64,000 nt of DNA. Source: G965247265 sp965247265. Lineage in GTDB: Bacteria; Pseudomonadota; Gammaproteobacteria; UBA4575. The translations under genes were made by a program, and so were the position numbers. This document shows positions 43,972-51,616 of the stretch, piece by piece. The notes beneath the pieces are model-generated. The model saw only the letters and a program-made list of their open reading frames with translations, was not told the DNA's origin and ran no database searches. The stretch covers positions 2,170,001-2,234,000 of the forward strand of contig OZ252002.1 in assembly GCA_965247265.1 (NCBI GenBank), written 5' to 3'. Position 1 is the stretch's first letter. Every line of letters begins with the position of its first letter.

Positions 43972-44739
43972 TCAAGACGATCCACAATGCGGCAATAACG
44001 CTACGATTTCAGCCTCTATACTTTGCGCGTTCTCCTTGTGTATTTCAGGACTTACTTCGGCCATGCTCGATACCCCTAGTTTTCCTTTGTAGGTTTCCCA
44101 TGCCCATTTGCTTACATAGTCAATTCGTTTTTTATCGAACCATTCTTTTGCAATACAATCAGCCGCACTAACATTTGATTCGTTTTTTGGAAAGCTTTTT
44201 AAATGAATTTCTAGACACGATAATTCGCCATGCTGGTGTTGGCAGCTATGCTCCTCATTAGTGAGTGGGACACACGCATATTCAGCTTTGTAACCTGTGC
44301 CACTTTCCCCTGCTCGTCTTACATGCGCAGCTTTACAGACCATTTCAGCATCACCAGTTAAAGTCTCGCAATAATCTCGATCGCCACTAATACAACTTGG
44401 TTGCTGTTGTATCCATTCCCTAAACTCTTCATCAGTACCCAATGCAGCCCATACTTTCGGCGATCTGAAAAAGCTTGATAGTTTTAGTTTCTTTGCATAT
44501 TCACCATATTGTCCTTTTGCGGCTTTAGGCTTTTTAGGCTCTACAGGCACATTCTCAACAACCTGTAATGCCGCATCCAAAACCATTCCGTTTGTCTGAG
44601 TGTTCATAAAATTCAAGTAATCATCTTGCTCAATTTCAAAGCTAATACGATATACCGGGCCATCCTTGGTTTTGCTACTACGCGGATTAGGATTAGCAAG
44701 GCTTAGTGTGTAAGGCTCAGATTGTTCTAGTGGATTCAT
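43972..44739 (-). CDS. DUF968/Rap-like recombination nuclease candidate
   Basis: 255 residues. The C-terminal half has a Cys/His cluster: PSCISGDRDYCETLTGD, CKAAHVRRAGESGTGYKAEY, ACVPLTNEEHSCQHQHG. This is the pattern of DUF968 and other HNH-like phage recombination nucleases (WxxxQPCCxxG...AHHVRxGSGTG). The N-terminal half (TLSLANPNPRSSKTKDGPVY) is unassigned. Encoded among the replication genes, as such nucleases usually are. Confidence 0.65.
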   Translation of the reverse strand: MNPLEQSEPYTLSLANPNPRSSKTKDGPVYRISFEIEQDDYLNFMNTQTNGMVLDAALQVVENVPVEPKKPKAAKGQYGEYAKKLKLSSFFRSPKVWAALGTDEEFREWIQQQPSCISGDRDYCETLTGDAEMVCKAAHVRRAGESGTGYKAEYACVPLTNEEHSCQHQHGELSCLEIHLKSFPKNESNVSAADCIAKEWFDKKRIDYVSKWAWETYKGKLGVSSMAEVSPEIHKENAQSIEAEIVALLPHCGSS

Positions 44740-44927
44740 GGTTTTAAAGCTGCCTTTTTGTAAATCTGATATAACTTTTCGTGCCTACCTTCTGACATTG
44801 GAAAGTCTTTTCCATTTAAACTTTCCTCCTCTATGTTTTCGATAAAACCCTGCTCCCACTCATTCAAATCATCTAGGTTTTCAATAGATTCTTTCAGCCA
44901 GCACTTTTCGTTAAAATTTAAGTTCAT
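44736..44927 (-). CDS. Small acidic phage protein
   Basis: 63 residues, acidic and helical (WLKESIENLDDLNEWEQGFI). It overlaps the next gene by four bases and the previous 42-residue ORF by four (ATGA). No family recognised. Confidence 0.5.
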   Translation of the reverse strand: MNLNFNEKCWLKESIENLDDLNEWEQGFIENIEEESLNGKDFPMSEGRHEKLYQIYKKAALKP

Positions 44928-45052
44928 GCGTTCTCTACGGCTTCCGTAATTGATTTAACTCTTTCAGCGATATCCTTATTGCCATTCATTACATCAATCT
45001 CACCTTGAGTTAAATCTCTGTAGCCTTTAATTTTCTGATGCTGGTTTTCCAT
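44924..45052 (-). CDS. Short Acb2/Tad1-hairpin-like protein (possible anti-defence remnant)
   Basis: 42 residues. The segment NQHQKIKGYRDLTQGEIDVM matches the start of the Acb2/Tad1 hairpin domain as I recall it (phage proteins that sequester cyclic-nucleotide or related defence signals). The usual second half (DxRWxAIxxTxLQxGFMAL) is missing, so it is short or decayed. It sits tightly between the P-like replication gene (four-base gap) and the 63-residue gene (ATGA). Confidence 0.4.
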   Translation of the reverse strand: MENQHQKIKGYRDLTQGEIDVMNGNKDIAERVKSITEAVENA

Positions 45053-45056
45053 TTCT

Positions 45057-45629
45057 TTACTCCTGCCTTTCGGCATATTTAACTTGGTGTTCCCGAAACG
45101 GGTCTGGATTTGTTCCCTCTGTGCTTACCGGTTCGCGTTCTTTCGTTTCATGTGAAACTTTGTCTTTGCTTTTGTAAAAATCTTGTAGCTCTCTCCTTGC
45201 TTTGCCTGCACGTTGCGTCATGTTCAAACCATCAGGATTAGGTAACGCTGGCGCTTCATAATTTGGCGGTAGTTGGCCTTGATTAAAATTAGGTCTAACT
45301 ACATCGTTTACTTTGTCGCGTGGCATCCCATGTTTTGCGTACTTAACAAACTGCATAAGGTTAGGCGGGAAATCCTCTGCCAGTTCATAAATAACTTTTT
45401 CACCTTGCTTAATTTCATCAGACGTTAATTTCATCAACGCCTCATGCCATCTAGGGTTATCCGTTACAACATCACCATTCGGCCAAGCCCTTGCAAAAAT
45501 CTCTACCATTGCCAACCAGAAATTAGTTATCTCAAACGTTGTAGCCTTGGGATTTAAGGTAGTCTGCGTTTTTACGTCTGGCACGAGCTGACAATGATTC
45601 GCTATCGCCTGTGGATTTATTTTTTCCAT
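45057..45629 (-). CDS. Replication protein P-like (helicase loader)
   Basis: 190 residues. FWLAMVEIFARAWPNGDVVT then ALMKLTSDEIKQGEKVIYEL and FPPNLMQFVKYAKHG are the lambda-P pattern (region that contacts the host helicase). It overlaps the O-like gene by 98 bp, the usual O-P order. Confidence 0.7.
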   Translation of the reverse strand: MEKINPQAIANHCQLVPDVKTQTTLNPKATTFEITNFWLAMVEIFARAWPNGDVVTDNPRWHEALMKLTSDEIKQGEKVIYELAEDFPPNLMQFVKYAKHGMPRDKVNDVVRPNFNQGQLPPNYEAPALPNPDGLNMTQRAGKARRELQDFYKSKDKVSHETKEREPVSTEGTNPDPFREHQVKYAERQE

Positions 45630-46239
45630 AATCTTTCTCTTTGGTTTCCCAATTAATTAATTTATTTTTCCAGTTCCTGATTTGGTTTGCGCCTGACATC
45701 CAATCGGTCGATGAGTAATGGTTATAAAAATAATCAGGGTCTATAGGGCTATTACGCTCTTTGCAGTAAGATCGAACTTGCTCTAACGTGGGTGGTTTGA
45801 ATTTTTTTGGTCTTGTTTGCTTTTTAGTGCTCTTCCCCTCTTCCTCTTTAGTATTGGTCATTGGTAATTGGTCATTGGTGGCATGTGCGTTTGCAGATGC
45901 GTTCGCATGTGCGTTTGCATCCCATCTTTTATGTGCTGCCTTACTGCTTTTCTTTGACTTTTCAATAACTTGATCTATTTCAAGCGCCATCTTTTTGTTG
46001 TAATAAAGACCATCTTCAAGGACAAAGAACCTCGCGATATCTGGGTAGATAACGCGGAGCTTACGCGTCGATAACCCCGTGATTTTGGACAAGATAACCC
46101 AATCCATCTTGAAACCTTTGCCCGTCGTGAACTGATGAGAGAGTAATTTTAAGTAAGCCATTTGTGCATCAGACGACAGATGCAACGTGTCTTCAAAAAA
46201 TTCCCTTGGGTAAAATCTGAAGTAAGCGCGTCTAGACAT
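45532..46239 (-). CDS. DUF1376 replication protein, lambda O position
   Basis: 235 residues. The N-terminus is DUF1376: RFYPREFFEDTLHLSSDAQM, AYLKLLSHQF, GLYYNKKMALEIDQVIEKSK. The middle is low-complexity (His/Ala/Asn), with a C-terminal segment FKPPTLEQVRSYCKERNSPI that resembles replication proteins binding origin DNA. The Ala/His repeat region may lie over the origin, as iterons do in lambda O (inference). Confidence 0.7.
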   Translation of the reverse strand: MSRRAYFRFYPREFFEDTLHLSSDAQMAYLKLLSHQFTTGKGFKMDWVILSKITGLSTRKLRVIYPDIARFFVLEDGLYYNKKMALEIDQVIEKSKKSSKAAHKRWDANAHANASANAHATNDQLPMTNTKEEEGKSTKKQTRPKKFKPPTLEQVRSYCKERNSPIDPDYFYNHYSSTDWMSGANQIRNWKNKLINWETKEKDYGKNKSTGDSESLSARARRKNADYLKSQGYNV

Positions 46240-46242
46240 TAT

Positions 46243-46590
46243 TTACACCACTTCATTTTTAAGATTCCTTAAACTTTCATAAACTGGAATTTTTAATTCA
46301 TAGGCAATTTTTAATTCTTTTTGTGTGCCTTTGCTATTTGACCATCCTGGTACTAATAAACCGGCACTAGATACCTTTAACCATGCAATCGAATATTCGT
46401 AATAATCATCAACTGAAAGCGACTCATTACCGCGTAGCATTAATTGAAAGTGATAGTCCATCCAAGGACAAAAAGGTGCATAACCGGCTAATAAAACTCT
46501 TGTAGATAAACGCATACCTTCGTGCATGTTGTCTAAAACTGATACACCATTGTCTGCAGAGTAAGCACCGGCAACGTAAACTGTTTTCAT
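46243..46590 (-). CDS. DUF4406/deoxyribosyltransferase-fold phage protein
   Basis: 115 residues: VYVAGAYSADNGVSVLDNMH start, ATRVLLAGYAPFCPWMDYHF-like middle, and SAGLLVPGWSNSKGTQKELK, the pattern of DUF4406/DUF1937 nucleoside-2-deoxyribosyltransferase-like proteins. Frequent in phage early operons; substrate unknown. Overlaps the methyltransferase gene by four bases. Confidence 0.7.
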   Translation of the reverse strand: MKTVYVAGAYSADNGVSVLDNMHEGMRLSTRVLLAGYAPFCPWMDYHFQLMLRGNESLSVDDYYEYSIAWLKVSSAGLLVPGWSNSKGTQKELKIAYELKIPVYESLRNLKNEVV

Positions 46591-47225
46591 GCAAATAACC
46601 TTTGTTGCTTTTGTGCCTGCTCTATTCGCTCACACGCTATATCGAAATATTTAGGCTCGATCTCTATACCTATGAATTTACGACCTAGATTCATGCAAGC
46701 CACACCTGTAGTGCCTGAACCCATGAAGGGATCTAATACATCGCCTTTGGTAAAATTAACTGCCCACTCCATAACGCCTATAGGTTTTTGTGTTGGGTGG
46801 TCTCCGCGTAGCTCGTTATTAGCTCTTAACACCCCATTCCACATATATTTAATTCGTCTAACTGCAGTGGTTAAATTAGTCCAAGCCAACTCACAGTCAG
46901 CAAAATCATTGTTTCCATTTTCTTTATCCCAAACTAACCAACAATTTGAAGGCGGTAGCTCATAATAATTACCACCAAATATAATTTGTTGTTTTGAGAT
47001 GTTTCTAGCAGCATTAACCTCGATCTGTTTAATTTCATCATCCCAGCTATCGGCTCCGTAATCTTTTGCTATAGCCAACTTAGTTCTTGATTTATTTTTA
47101 CCTGCAGCCTCTTTAATCCCATAAGGCGGGTCTGTAACCACCGCATCCACCTTGTCCAAGGTAGGTAAAATCTCTAAGCAATCACCTAGATATAATTCAG
47201 CGTTGCCTATGATTTCTTTTTTCAC
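46587..47225 (-). CDS. Phage DNA methyltransferase (N4/N6, DPPY type)
   Basis: 212 residues. DAVVTDPPYGIKEAAGKN (catalytic DPPY) comes first and FTKGDVLDPFMGSGTTGVAC (SAM motif) last, the beta-class order. It modifies adenine or cytosine amino groups, probably to protect phage DNA. Four-base overlap with both neighbours. Confidence 0.88.
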   Translation of the reverse strand: MKKEIIGNAELYLGDCLEILPTLDKVDAVVTDPPYGIKEAAGKNKSRTKLAIAKDYGADSWDDEIKQIEVNAARNISKQQIIFGGNYYELPPSNCWLVWDKENGNNDFADCELAWTNLTTAVRRIKYMWNGVLRANNELRGDHPTQKPIGVMEWAVNFTKGDVLDPFMGSGTTGVACMNLGRKFIGIEIEPKYFDIACERIEQAQKQQRLFA

Positions 47226-47659
47226 TTAGGCCGCCACGTTTGCATTTTCGTACCGTGTGCATTGCAAACACGTTGCCCACGGTTAATTAATAAATCGGGT
47301 CTTAATTCTGGTAAACGTTTCCCAACTACATAACGATCTAGCCCAAGTGCTTTACCAATCTCTCCCGCTGTGCAACCAGGATGCGCACGAACAAAATCAA
47401 GGCATAACTTTCTGTGACTGGTAGCTTTGCCGGATTTAGTAATATTTCTTGCAGCTTCGTGTGAAGATTCAGGGTCACTTACTCTTGCAACAGCAGGTTT
47501 TTGCAACGCACAATCAGCAAAGAAATCATCGTTAGGCGCTTCCCTTGATGTGCTGGCCCACTTGTCCTGCAATGATCGGAAATTCATGTGCCGCCAGGGT
47601 GTCGGCGGCACGTTCGATGACATCTTTGACTTGCCCATCGATACGTTCAATGACTTCAT
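47222..47659 (-). CDS. Winged-helix phage protein, paralogue of the gene at 48052
   Basis: Up to 145 residues. The C-terminal 80 residues form a winged helix: SSHEAARNITKSGKATSHRK, FVRAHPGCTAGEIGKALGLD, KRLPELRPDLL, ending WRPK. The same architecture appears in 48052-48408. The first codons overlap the 91-residue gene in another frame, so an internal start (for example MNFRSLQDKWAS) is likely. Confidence 0.65.
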   Translation of the reverse strand: MKSLNVSMGKSKMSSNVPPTPWRHMNFRSLQDKWASTSREAPNDDFFADCALQKPAVARVSDPESSHEAARNITKSGKATSHRKLCLDFVRAHPGCTAGEIGKALGLDRYVVGKRLPELRPDLLINRGQRVCNAHGTKMQTWRPK

Positions 47660-47807
47660 CCTGCTCCTGTTGCGGCATCATCGGCCACGGATTACCCAGG
47701 GCTGGGCGCGTCGATTCAATATCCAGTGAAACCAAAAACTTGATTTCAGTGAGTAACGCATCTCTTAATTCACCAAACATAAAATCAGCGACTAGTTCTT
47801 GTGTCAT
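47532..47807 (-). CDS. Hypothetical phage protein
   Basis: 91 residues: TRPALGNPWPMMPQQEQDEV and AADTLAAHEFPIIAGQVGQH look like conserved protein sequence with sensible codon use. It overlaps the winged-helix gene by up to 128 bp. No family name known to me. Confidence 0.5.
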   Translation of the reverse strand: MTQELVADFMFGELRDALLTEIKFLVSLDIESTRPALGNPWPMMPQQEQDEVIERIDGQVKDVIERAADTLAAHEFPIIAGQVGQHIKGSA

Positions 47808-47822
47808 ATTTCTTCTCCTCGT

Positions 47823-48067
47823 TTACTGTAAAAATCGCCCGATCACTTCTGCCATGTGCGGCACAATGGCACTGCCTGACCCTTTACTTCTGTCCATCCT
47901 GTTGGGTATCCCATTAGCCACTCGACCCACATCGGGTTCAGCGTCCCACCAGCAATAGAGCCTTCCAGTTTCTTTCCGCGTGTAACCCTCCACTTAAATT
48001 CACCAGTGTCAGGATCGTAATTAAGTAATTTTTTTATCTCAGATTGATTAATCATCGGGGATACCAA
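47823..48067 (-). pseudogene. Fusion remnant: HNH endonuclease start joined to Dcm-type methyltransferase end
   Basis: The first 39 residues (SEIKKLLNYDPDTGEFKWRV, GKKLEGSIAGG) match the start of phage HNH homing-type endonucleases. The sequence then switches to LNPMWVEWLMGYPTGWTEVK, the usual end region of phage Dcm-type cytosine methyltransferases. A frameshift follows, and the last Dcm segment (GSGSAIVPHMAEVIGRFLQ) lies in the next frame, ending at 47823. The open frame itself ends at 47843. It is best explained by a deletion joining two genes. Confidence 0.65.
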
Positions 48068-48408
48068 GTTTTCATGCTTGTGCCATTAACCCTACATATA
48101 CGCACTGATCCTTTAACAACATGCGGATAAAGTTCAGGTAAGCGTCTTGATGGTATGTGCCGATCCATGCCCAATGCCTTCGCTATTTCTGCACTGGTAT
48201 AACCCGGATTAGCCTGAACAAACTGTAAAATTAATTTACGTGCAGCTTGCGCCCTACCCGTTTTACAAACATTTCCCGCTGCGATATGACTTGTAATTGG
48301 ATCTGTATTTCTTGCTAACGCTGGTTTTTGAATACAGCTATCGATTACAGATTGTTCAACTGCGTCATTAGGCCGCATCTTCGTCCCACGATAACTGTTC
48401 AGGTTCAT
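48052..48408 (-). CDS. Winged-helix phage protein
   Basis: 118 residues, C-terminal winged helix (FVQANPGYTSAEIAKALGMD, RRLPELYPHVVKGSVRICRV) like 47222-47659. It overlaps the CII-like gene by 41 bp. Probable DNA-binding accessory protein of the early operon. Confidence 0.6.
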   Translation of the reverse strand: MNLNSYRGTKMRPNDAVEQSVIDSCIQKPALARNTDPITSHIAAGNVCKTGRAQAARKLILQFVQANPGYTSAEIAKALGMDRHIPSRRLPELYPHVVKGSVRICRVNGTSMKTWYPR

Positions 48409-48694
48409 GGAATTTATTCATCTGCACTTGAGCTAATTTAAAAATGGCCTTGATGTACTCAGGGTCATAACATTTCATTTGTATGGGGATGATTTTTAAG
48501 CCGCATGTTGCTAATAACGTACAAAACTGCGGTATTTTTTCTTGTTTAAATTTGGATATTGTCGATTCGTCAACTTCCAACGCTTCGGCGATTTTGTTGT
48601 GGCCCGCGCTGGCAATACCTTTCATGCATGTGGATAAATTCAGGCTGCTTCGGGCGATCGTTTCTTGGTTTAGTGGTGGCATGTTAGTTATCAA
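48368..48694 (-). CDS. CII-like transcription regulator
   Basis: 108 residues. The helix-turn-helix AGHNKIAEALEVDESTISKF with TLLATCGLKIIPIQMKCYDP is the lambda CII pattern. It follows Cro leftward, the lambda order. Likely activates lysogeny promoters. Confidence 0.75.
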   Translation of the reverse strand: MITNMPPLNQETIARSSLNLSTCMKGIASAGHNKIAEALEVDESTISKFKQEKIPQFCTLLATCGLKIIPIQMKCYDPEYIKAIFKLAQVQMNKFHEPEQLSWDEDAA

Positions 48695-48838
48695 TTCGTT
48701 AGGGATTAATTAAAAAAACAAAAGGACGTATGCCCTTCCGATTTATCAAAACCTTTATAAAAAATGCGCGGATCAGAGGATGACCCGCGCGAATCTTCGC
48801 TACGCATACTATGGAGGAGTTTTGCATAGCGGCTACCA

Positions 48839-49063
48839 TTAGGCGGCTTCCATTGGGAAGCGATCGGGGTCTAAGTCGTGATAACTGAGATCACCTTTAA
48901 ATATTTTTACTAACTGTGGAACACGTTTAGGAGGTAACCCATCATTTAGCCATTGAGAAACAGCGCCTTGAGTTGCAGGCTCATAAGGCGTGTCCTTTGA
49001 GATTAGATCGGCCAATTGTTGTTGTGTAATTTTATTAGCCCTCATGTAGTCATACAGATTCAT
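48839..49063 (-). CDS. Cro-like repressor
   Basis: 74 residues with a helix-turn-helix (NKITQQQLADLISKDTPYEP, TQGAVSQWLNDGLPPKRVPQ). Divergent from the CI-like gene, with operator palindrome overlapping its start. It should govern the lytic choice. Confidence 0.75.
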   Translation of the reverse strand: MNLYDYMRANKITQQQLADLISKDTPYEPATQGAVSQWLNDGLPPKRVPQLVKIFKGDLSYHDLDPDRFPMEAA

Positions 49064-49130
49064 GCTAATAATATTAGCATTGCTTTTAGTTTTGTCAAGG
49101 TAATGCTAATAGATTTATATAGGTAAAACT
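49062..49130. promoter_or_regulatory. Immunity operators between cro and cI
   Basis: ATGCTAATA-A-TATTAGCAT (49062-49080) is a perfect 19-bp palindrome at the cro start. Degenerate half-sites (AATGCTAATAGATTT, about 49102-49116; AAAACTAATAATTT, about 49125-49138) follow toward the cI start. The half-site TATTAGCAT recurs at 52051-52059 before another rightward gene. Confidence 0.65.
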
Positions 49131-49144
49131 AATAATTTGGACTT

Positions 49145-49720
49145 ATGAATACAAGACGCAAATTAACTAAAGAAGAAAAAGAAGCCGCGGCATATCTGAA
49201 GCATACTTTTGAATCAAAAAAGCAAGAGCTAAATATCAACAGCCAAGAAAAGCTTGGTGAGATAGCAGACATTGGTTCCCAGGGTGTAATCGGACAGTAT
49301 TTAAACGGCTATATAGCCATGAGCCTGAAAAACTTTATTAAGATTTGTGGAGCGCTAAATGAAAAACCGGAAGAGGCGTTCCCAAGCTATAGAAAACATT
49401 ACGGAATCAGGGCAAGCGAAGATTTGCCAGATACCAATTTTGAATGGCAAACACCCGATAAAAAAGTAACCGACCTACTCCCTGACGACATGCTTATAAT
49501 GGGCGTATTTACGGCTATAGAATGGGCTTACGGAAAAAACCAACAAAAATTCTGGACCTTGGATGTATATAAAAAACAGGACATTTTTAATCGTCTATAT
49601 TTAACGTCTTTGCAAATTGCCTCTGTCTGCAAGCCTAATAGTTGGCAAGAATTTAAAGCTGAATTAGAAAAAATCAATTGGAGATTGGAGATAGATTCCT
49701 TATTGAAATCAAGTGCTTAA
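49145..49720 (+). CDS. CI-like repressor without LexA-type peptidase domain
   Basis: 191 residues. N-terminal helix-turn-helix (NSQEKLGEIADIGSQGVIGQ, YLNGYIAMSLKNFIKICGAL). The C-terminal half (WQTPDKKVTDLLPDDMLIMG onward) has none of the Ala-Gly cleavage, Ser or Lys landmarks of S24/LexA-type repressors. It ends exactly where a transposase remnant begins in the same frame, so truncation or fusion of the tail is possible. Confidence 0.7.
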   Translation: MNTRRKLTKEEKEAAAYLKHTFESKKQELNINSQEKLGEIADIGSQGVIGQYLNGYIAMSLKNFIKICGALNEKPEEAFPSYRKHYGIRASEDLPDTNFEWQTPDKKVTDLLPDDMLIMGVFTAIEWAYGKNQQKFWTLDVYKKQDIFNRLYLTSLQIASVCKPNSWQEFKAELEKINWRLEIDSLLKSSA

Positions 49721-50044
49721 TACCCGTTCGCACGCAAAATTGAAGAAGAAAAGGGTTCTACTATCAGCTCGGATGATTGGAGGCCATATCGTAAATTGTC
49801 TGATCATGGGTATAACCACGGTCGGGTTAAACACCAATTTGATCAATGGAGAAATGGTATTCATCACACAAATTCCATCGAGGGATTTTGGTCTCACTTA
49901 AAACGTGGAATTAGAAGCACTCATACATCAGTTTCCGCCGGGTATTTGCAAAACTATGTAAACGAGTTTACATTCCGATATAACTATCGCCATGATCCAG
50001 CCAATATGTTTCGTAGGCTGCTTACTCAAATAAGTCAGGGGTAA
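49721..50044 (+). pseudogene. IS1595/ISXO2-type transposase C-terminal remnant
   Basis: The frame after the repressor stop reads GSTISSDDWRPYRKLSDHGY, then RNGIHHTNSIEGFWSHLKRG and QNYVNEFTFRYNYRH. This is the end of a DDE transposase of the IS1595 (ISXO2-like) group, including the E-G-F-W catalytic region. The N-terminal two thirds and an inverted repeat are not seen. Confidence 0.75.
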
Positions 50045-50104
50045 ATACTATATGGCAATAAAACCAATTAGCATTATAATATTCTCGTACTTAACGTTAA
50101 AAAG

Positions 50105-50163
50105 GTGGAGTGCCGGGGAAACGATCCCCGCGTCCTTGGAGCTAGGAACCCCAGACGGCACCA
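50105..50163 (+). ncRNA. Candidate C4/IsrK-like antisense RNA
   Basis: GTGCCG (50110-50115) pairs with CGGCAC (50156-50161) and encloses two hairpins: GGGG-aaacgat-CCCC (50115-50129) and TCCT-tggagct-AGGA (50133-50147). The end ACCCCAGACGGCACC matches the conserved end of C4-family antisense RNAs as I remember them (phage P1/P7 C4, Salmonella IsrK). In those phages C4 silences an antirepressor. Its place beside the repressor fits an immunity role. Named from memory, not from a search. Confidence 0.55.
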
Positions 50164-50188
50164 CGCGCACCCCAATAGCGTCACGGGT

Positions 50189-50234
50189 CTGGCAGTGATG
50201 GTCAATCTTTTGCTGAGTTCGCCATCACTGCCAG
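50189..50234. repeat. Inverted repeat, 13-bp perfect arms
   Basis: CTGGCAGTGATGG (50189-50201) and CCATCACTGCCAG (50222-50234), 20-base loop. Downstream of the C4-like RNA. It may end or stabilise that transcript; no U-run follows. Confidence 0.55.
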
Positions 50235-50271
50235 CTACTTACGGGCTGCCGTATCAGCCCTTAACATCTCC

Positions 50272-50970
50272 TCATAACGTCTCCTCGTCGCTATTAATTT
50301 CTTTATCGTTTGTTTCTTTAATTTTGTAACAGAATTTAAGCACTGAGTTAAAGGTTGCAGAAAATTCATCAAATTGTTCTTGTGACCAACAACCTTTTCC
50401 ACTTGGTAATTGTTCTAGCAATCCAGCTAGTGCCGGCGGTAAAGTTCCTGTATTTATACTTCCAGTAGCAGGTTTTCGTGATTTACGTCGCCCAGTAGCA
50501 CTAATTTTACGTTTTTGTGTTGTACTCTTTGTTGTGGTTGGTTTTTCTCTTAAGCCTGCTTCTTCACACAGACCAATAAATAGTTTAACCATTCGATCTT
50601 GTTGACTTTTTGGTTCGTATGTACGAAAAGCATCTCGAATTTTAATTTCATCATCAACTGTCGGGTCGACAAAAGAAAATACATCTGCGTAAGTACATTT
50701 TAACCATCCAGCAAGACAATCTTTATATTCGCCTGTTTGACATGCTCGTATGCCTTCCAAAATATCTGTGGGCGTTCCTTCTTCAGTAATAAGGTCAAGT
50801 CCAATTAAAGATTGAATGGTACGTGGGATTAGGCTATCAGAAACACCAGCCCGACCTAAAACATCCCCTGTAAACGGAATGTGCATACCTCGTTTTCGAT
50901 AACGGTGAATTATTTCTAAAATTGAGCTTATAGTAGCATATGGTGCTGGTTGTTCGTTTGTAACAGCCAT
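50272..50970 (-). CDS. DUF5343-like protein
   Basis: 232 residues. N-terminal half (PYATISSILEIIHRYRKRGM, LGRAGVSDSLIPRTIQSLIG, LIGLDLITEEGTPTDILEGI) is a winged-helix-like DUF5343 pattern. A basic Thr/Lys/Arg linker leads to a helical end. Convergent with the C4-like RNA and divergent from the 80-residue gene at 51155. Accessory gene of unknown function. Confidence 0.6.
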   Translation of the reverse strand: MAVTNEQPAPYATISSILEIIHRYRKRGMHIPFTGDVLGRAGVSDSLIPRTIQSLIGLDLITEEGTPTDILEGIRACQTGEYKDCLAGWLKCTYADVFSFVDPTVDDEIKIRDAFRTYEPKSQQDRMVKLFIGLCEEAGLREKPTTTKSTTQKRKISATGRRKSRKPATGSINTGTLPPALAGLLEQLPSGKGCWSQEQFDEFSATFNSVLKFCYKIKETNDKEINSDEETL

Positions 50971-51154
50971 AATTTTTACCTTATTTAATGTTTCAGAAAC
51001 ATGCTACTCTTCTTATTTATATCCTGCAACTATTATTTATCGTTTCTGTTACAGAAATATATTTATGGGAATTTCATATATGTATGATTTAATTAATAAT
51101 ATTTGATACAATCTTCTCATGATTCTATTACGTAAACGAAACATGAGGTTACTT

Positions 51155-51397
51155 ATGAACAACGCGTATACGATGGCGCTTCAAGCTCTACCAGATTTGA
51201 TTGAAAGACAGTGTGGCGGGTGGCTTGCTGTGTCGCCAAGCAACCTTCCGATAAGAATTGGAGCCACTGGGCAAACTAAAAAGGATGTTATCGCAAGGTA
51301 CACATTAGCCATGCAAAAATGGGTAGATACACTTTCAGATATTGAAGATGAGCAAGAAAGCCAAACTAAAGATAAAGCAGAAGAAACCCCACAATAA
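51155..51397 (+). CDS. Small hypothetical protein
   Basis: 80 residues from ATG at 51155, preceded by GAGG seven bases upstream; longer in-frame starts at 51119 and 51143 are less likely. Sequence (QALPDLIERQCGGWLAVSPS, IGATGQTKKDVIARYTLAMQ) resembles small prophage proteins of unknown role. Confidence 0.5.
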   Translation: MNNAYTMALQALPDLIERQCGGWLAVSPSNLPIRIGATGQTKKDVIARYTLAMQKWVDTLSDIEDEQESQTKDKAEETPQ

Positions 51398-51488
51398 AAA
51401 AGCAGTGGGTAATAGTGCTAATCCTAAACATAAAAAGGACTTCGATCAGCTATTAGATGATGCTGTTATAGGCGTTAAGCGTAAATAG
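51348..51488 (+). CDS. Short basic protein
   Basis: 46 residues, overlapping the end of the 80-residue gene in another frame. The tail NSANPKHKKDFDQLLDDAVI matches a common short phage/plasmid protein type (NPKHxxDFxxLL). Translation is probably coupled. Function unknown. Confidence 0.5.
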   Translation: MSKKAKLKIKQKKPHNKKAVGNSANPKHKKDFDQLLDDAVIGVKRK

Positions 51489-51520
51489 CTTAATTTCTGA
51501 TCATATATAGGTGTACCATA

Positions 51521-51616
51521 TTACTTGTTCTGAGGGGATACATGCCCGTAATTGATTAAACTAGTGAAATTGGGTTTACCATCACTATCGACAAATCCCG
51601 CTTCAATTATCGGCAT
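51521..51616 (-). pseudogene. Aspartic-protease-like fragment after the DUF5678-type gene
   Basis: 31 codons, MPIIEAGFVDSDGKPNFTSL then INYGHV and a stop. Looks like the first 30 residues of a small retropepsin-like protein that often follows DUF5678 genes. The Asp-containing active-site loop is absent. Confidence 0.35.

Noticed and set aside
50105..50234. Retron msr-msd RNA
   Set aside because: Structured with inverted repeats, but no reverse transcriptase is encoded nearby; C4-type antisense RNA fits better.
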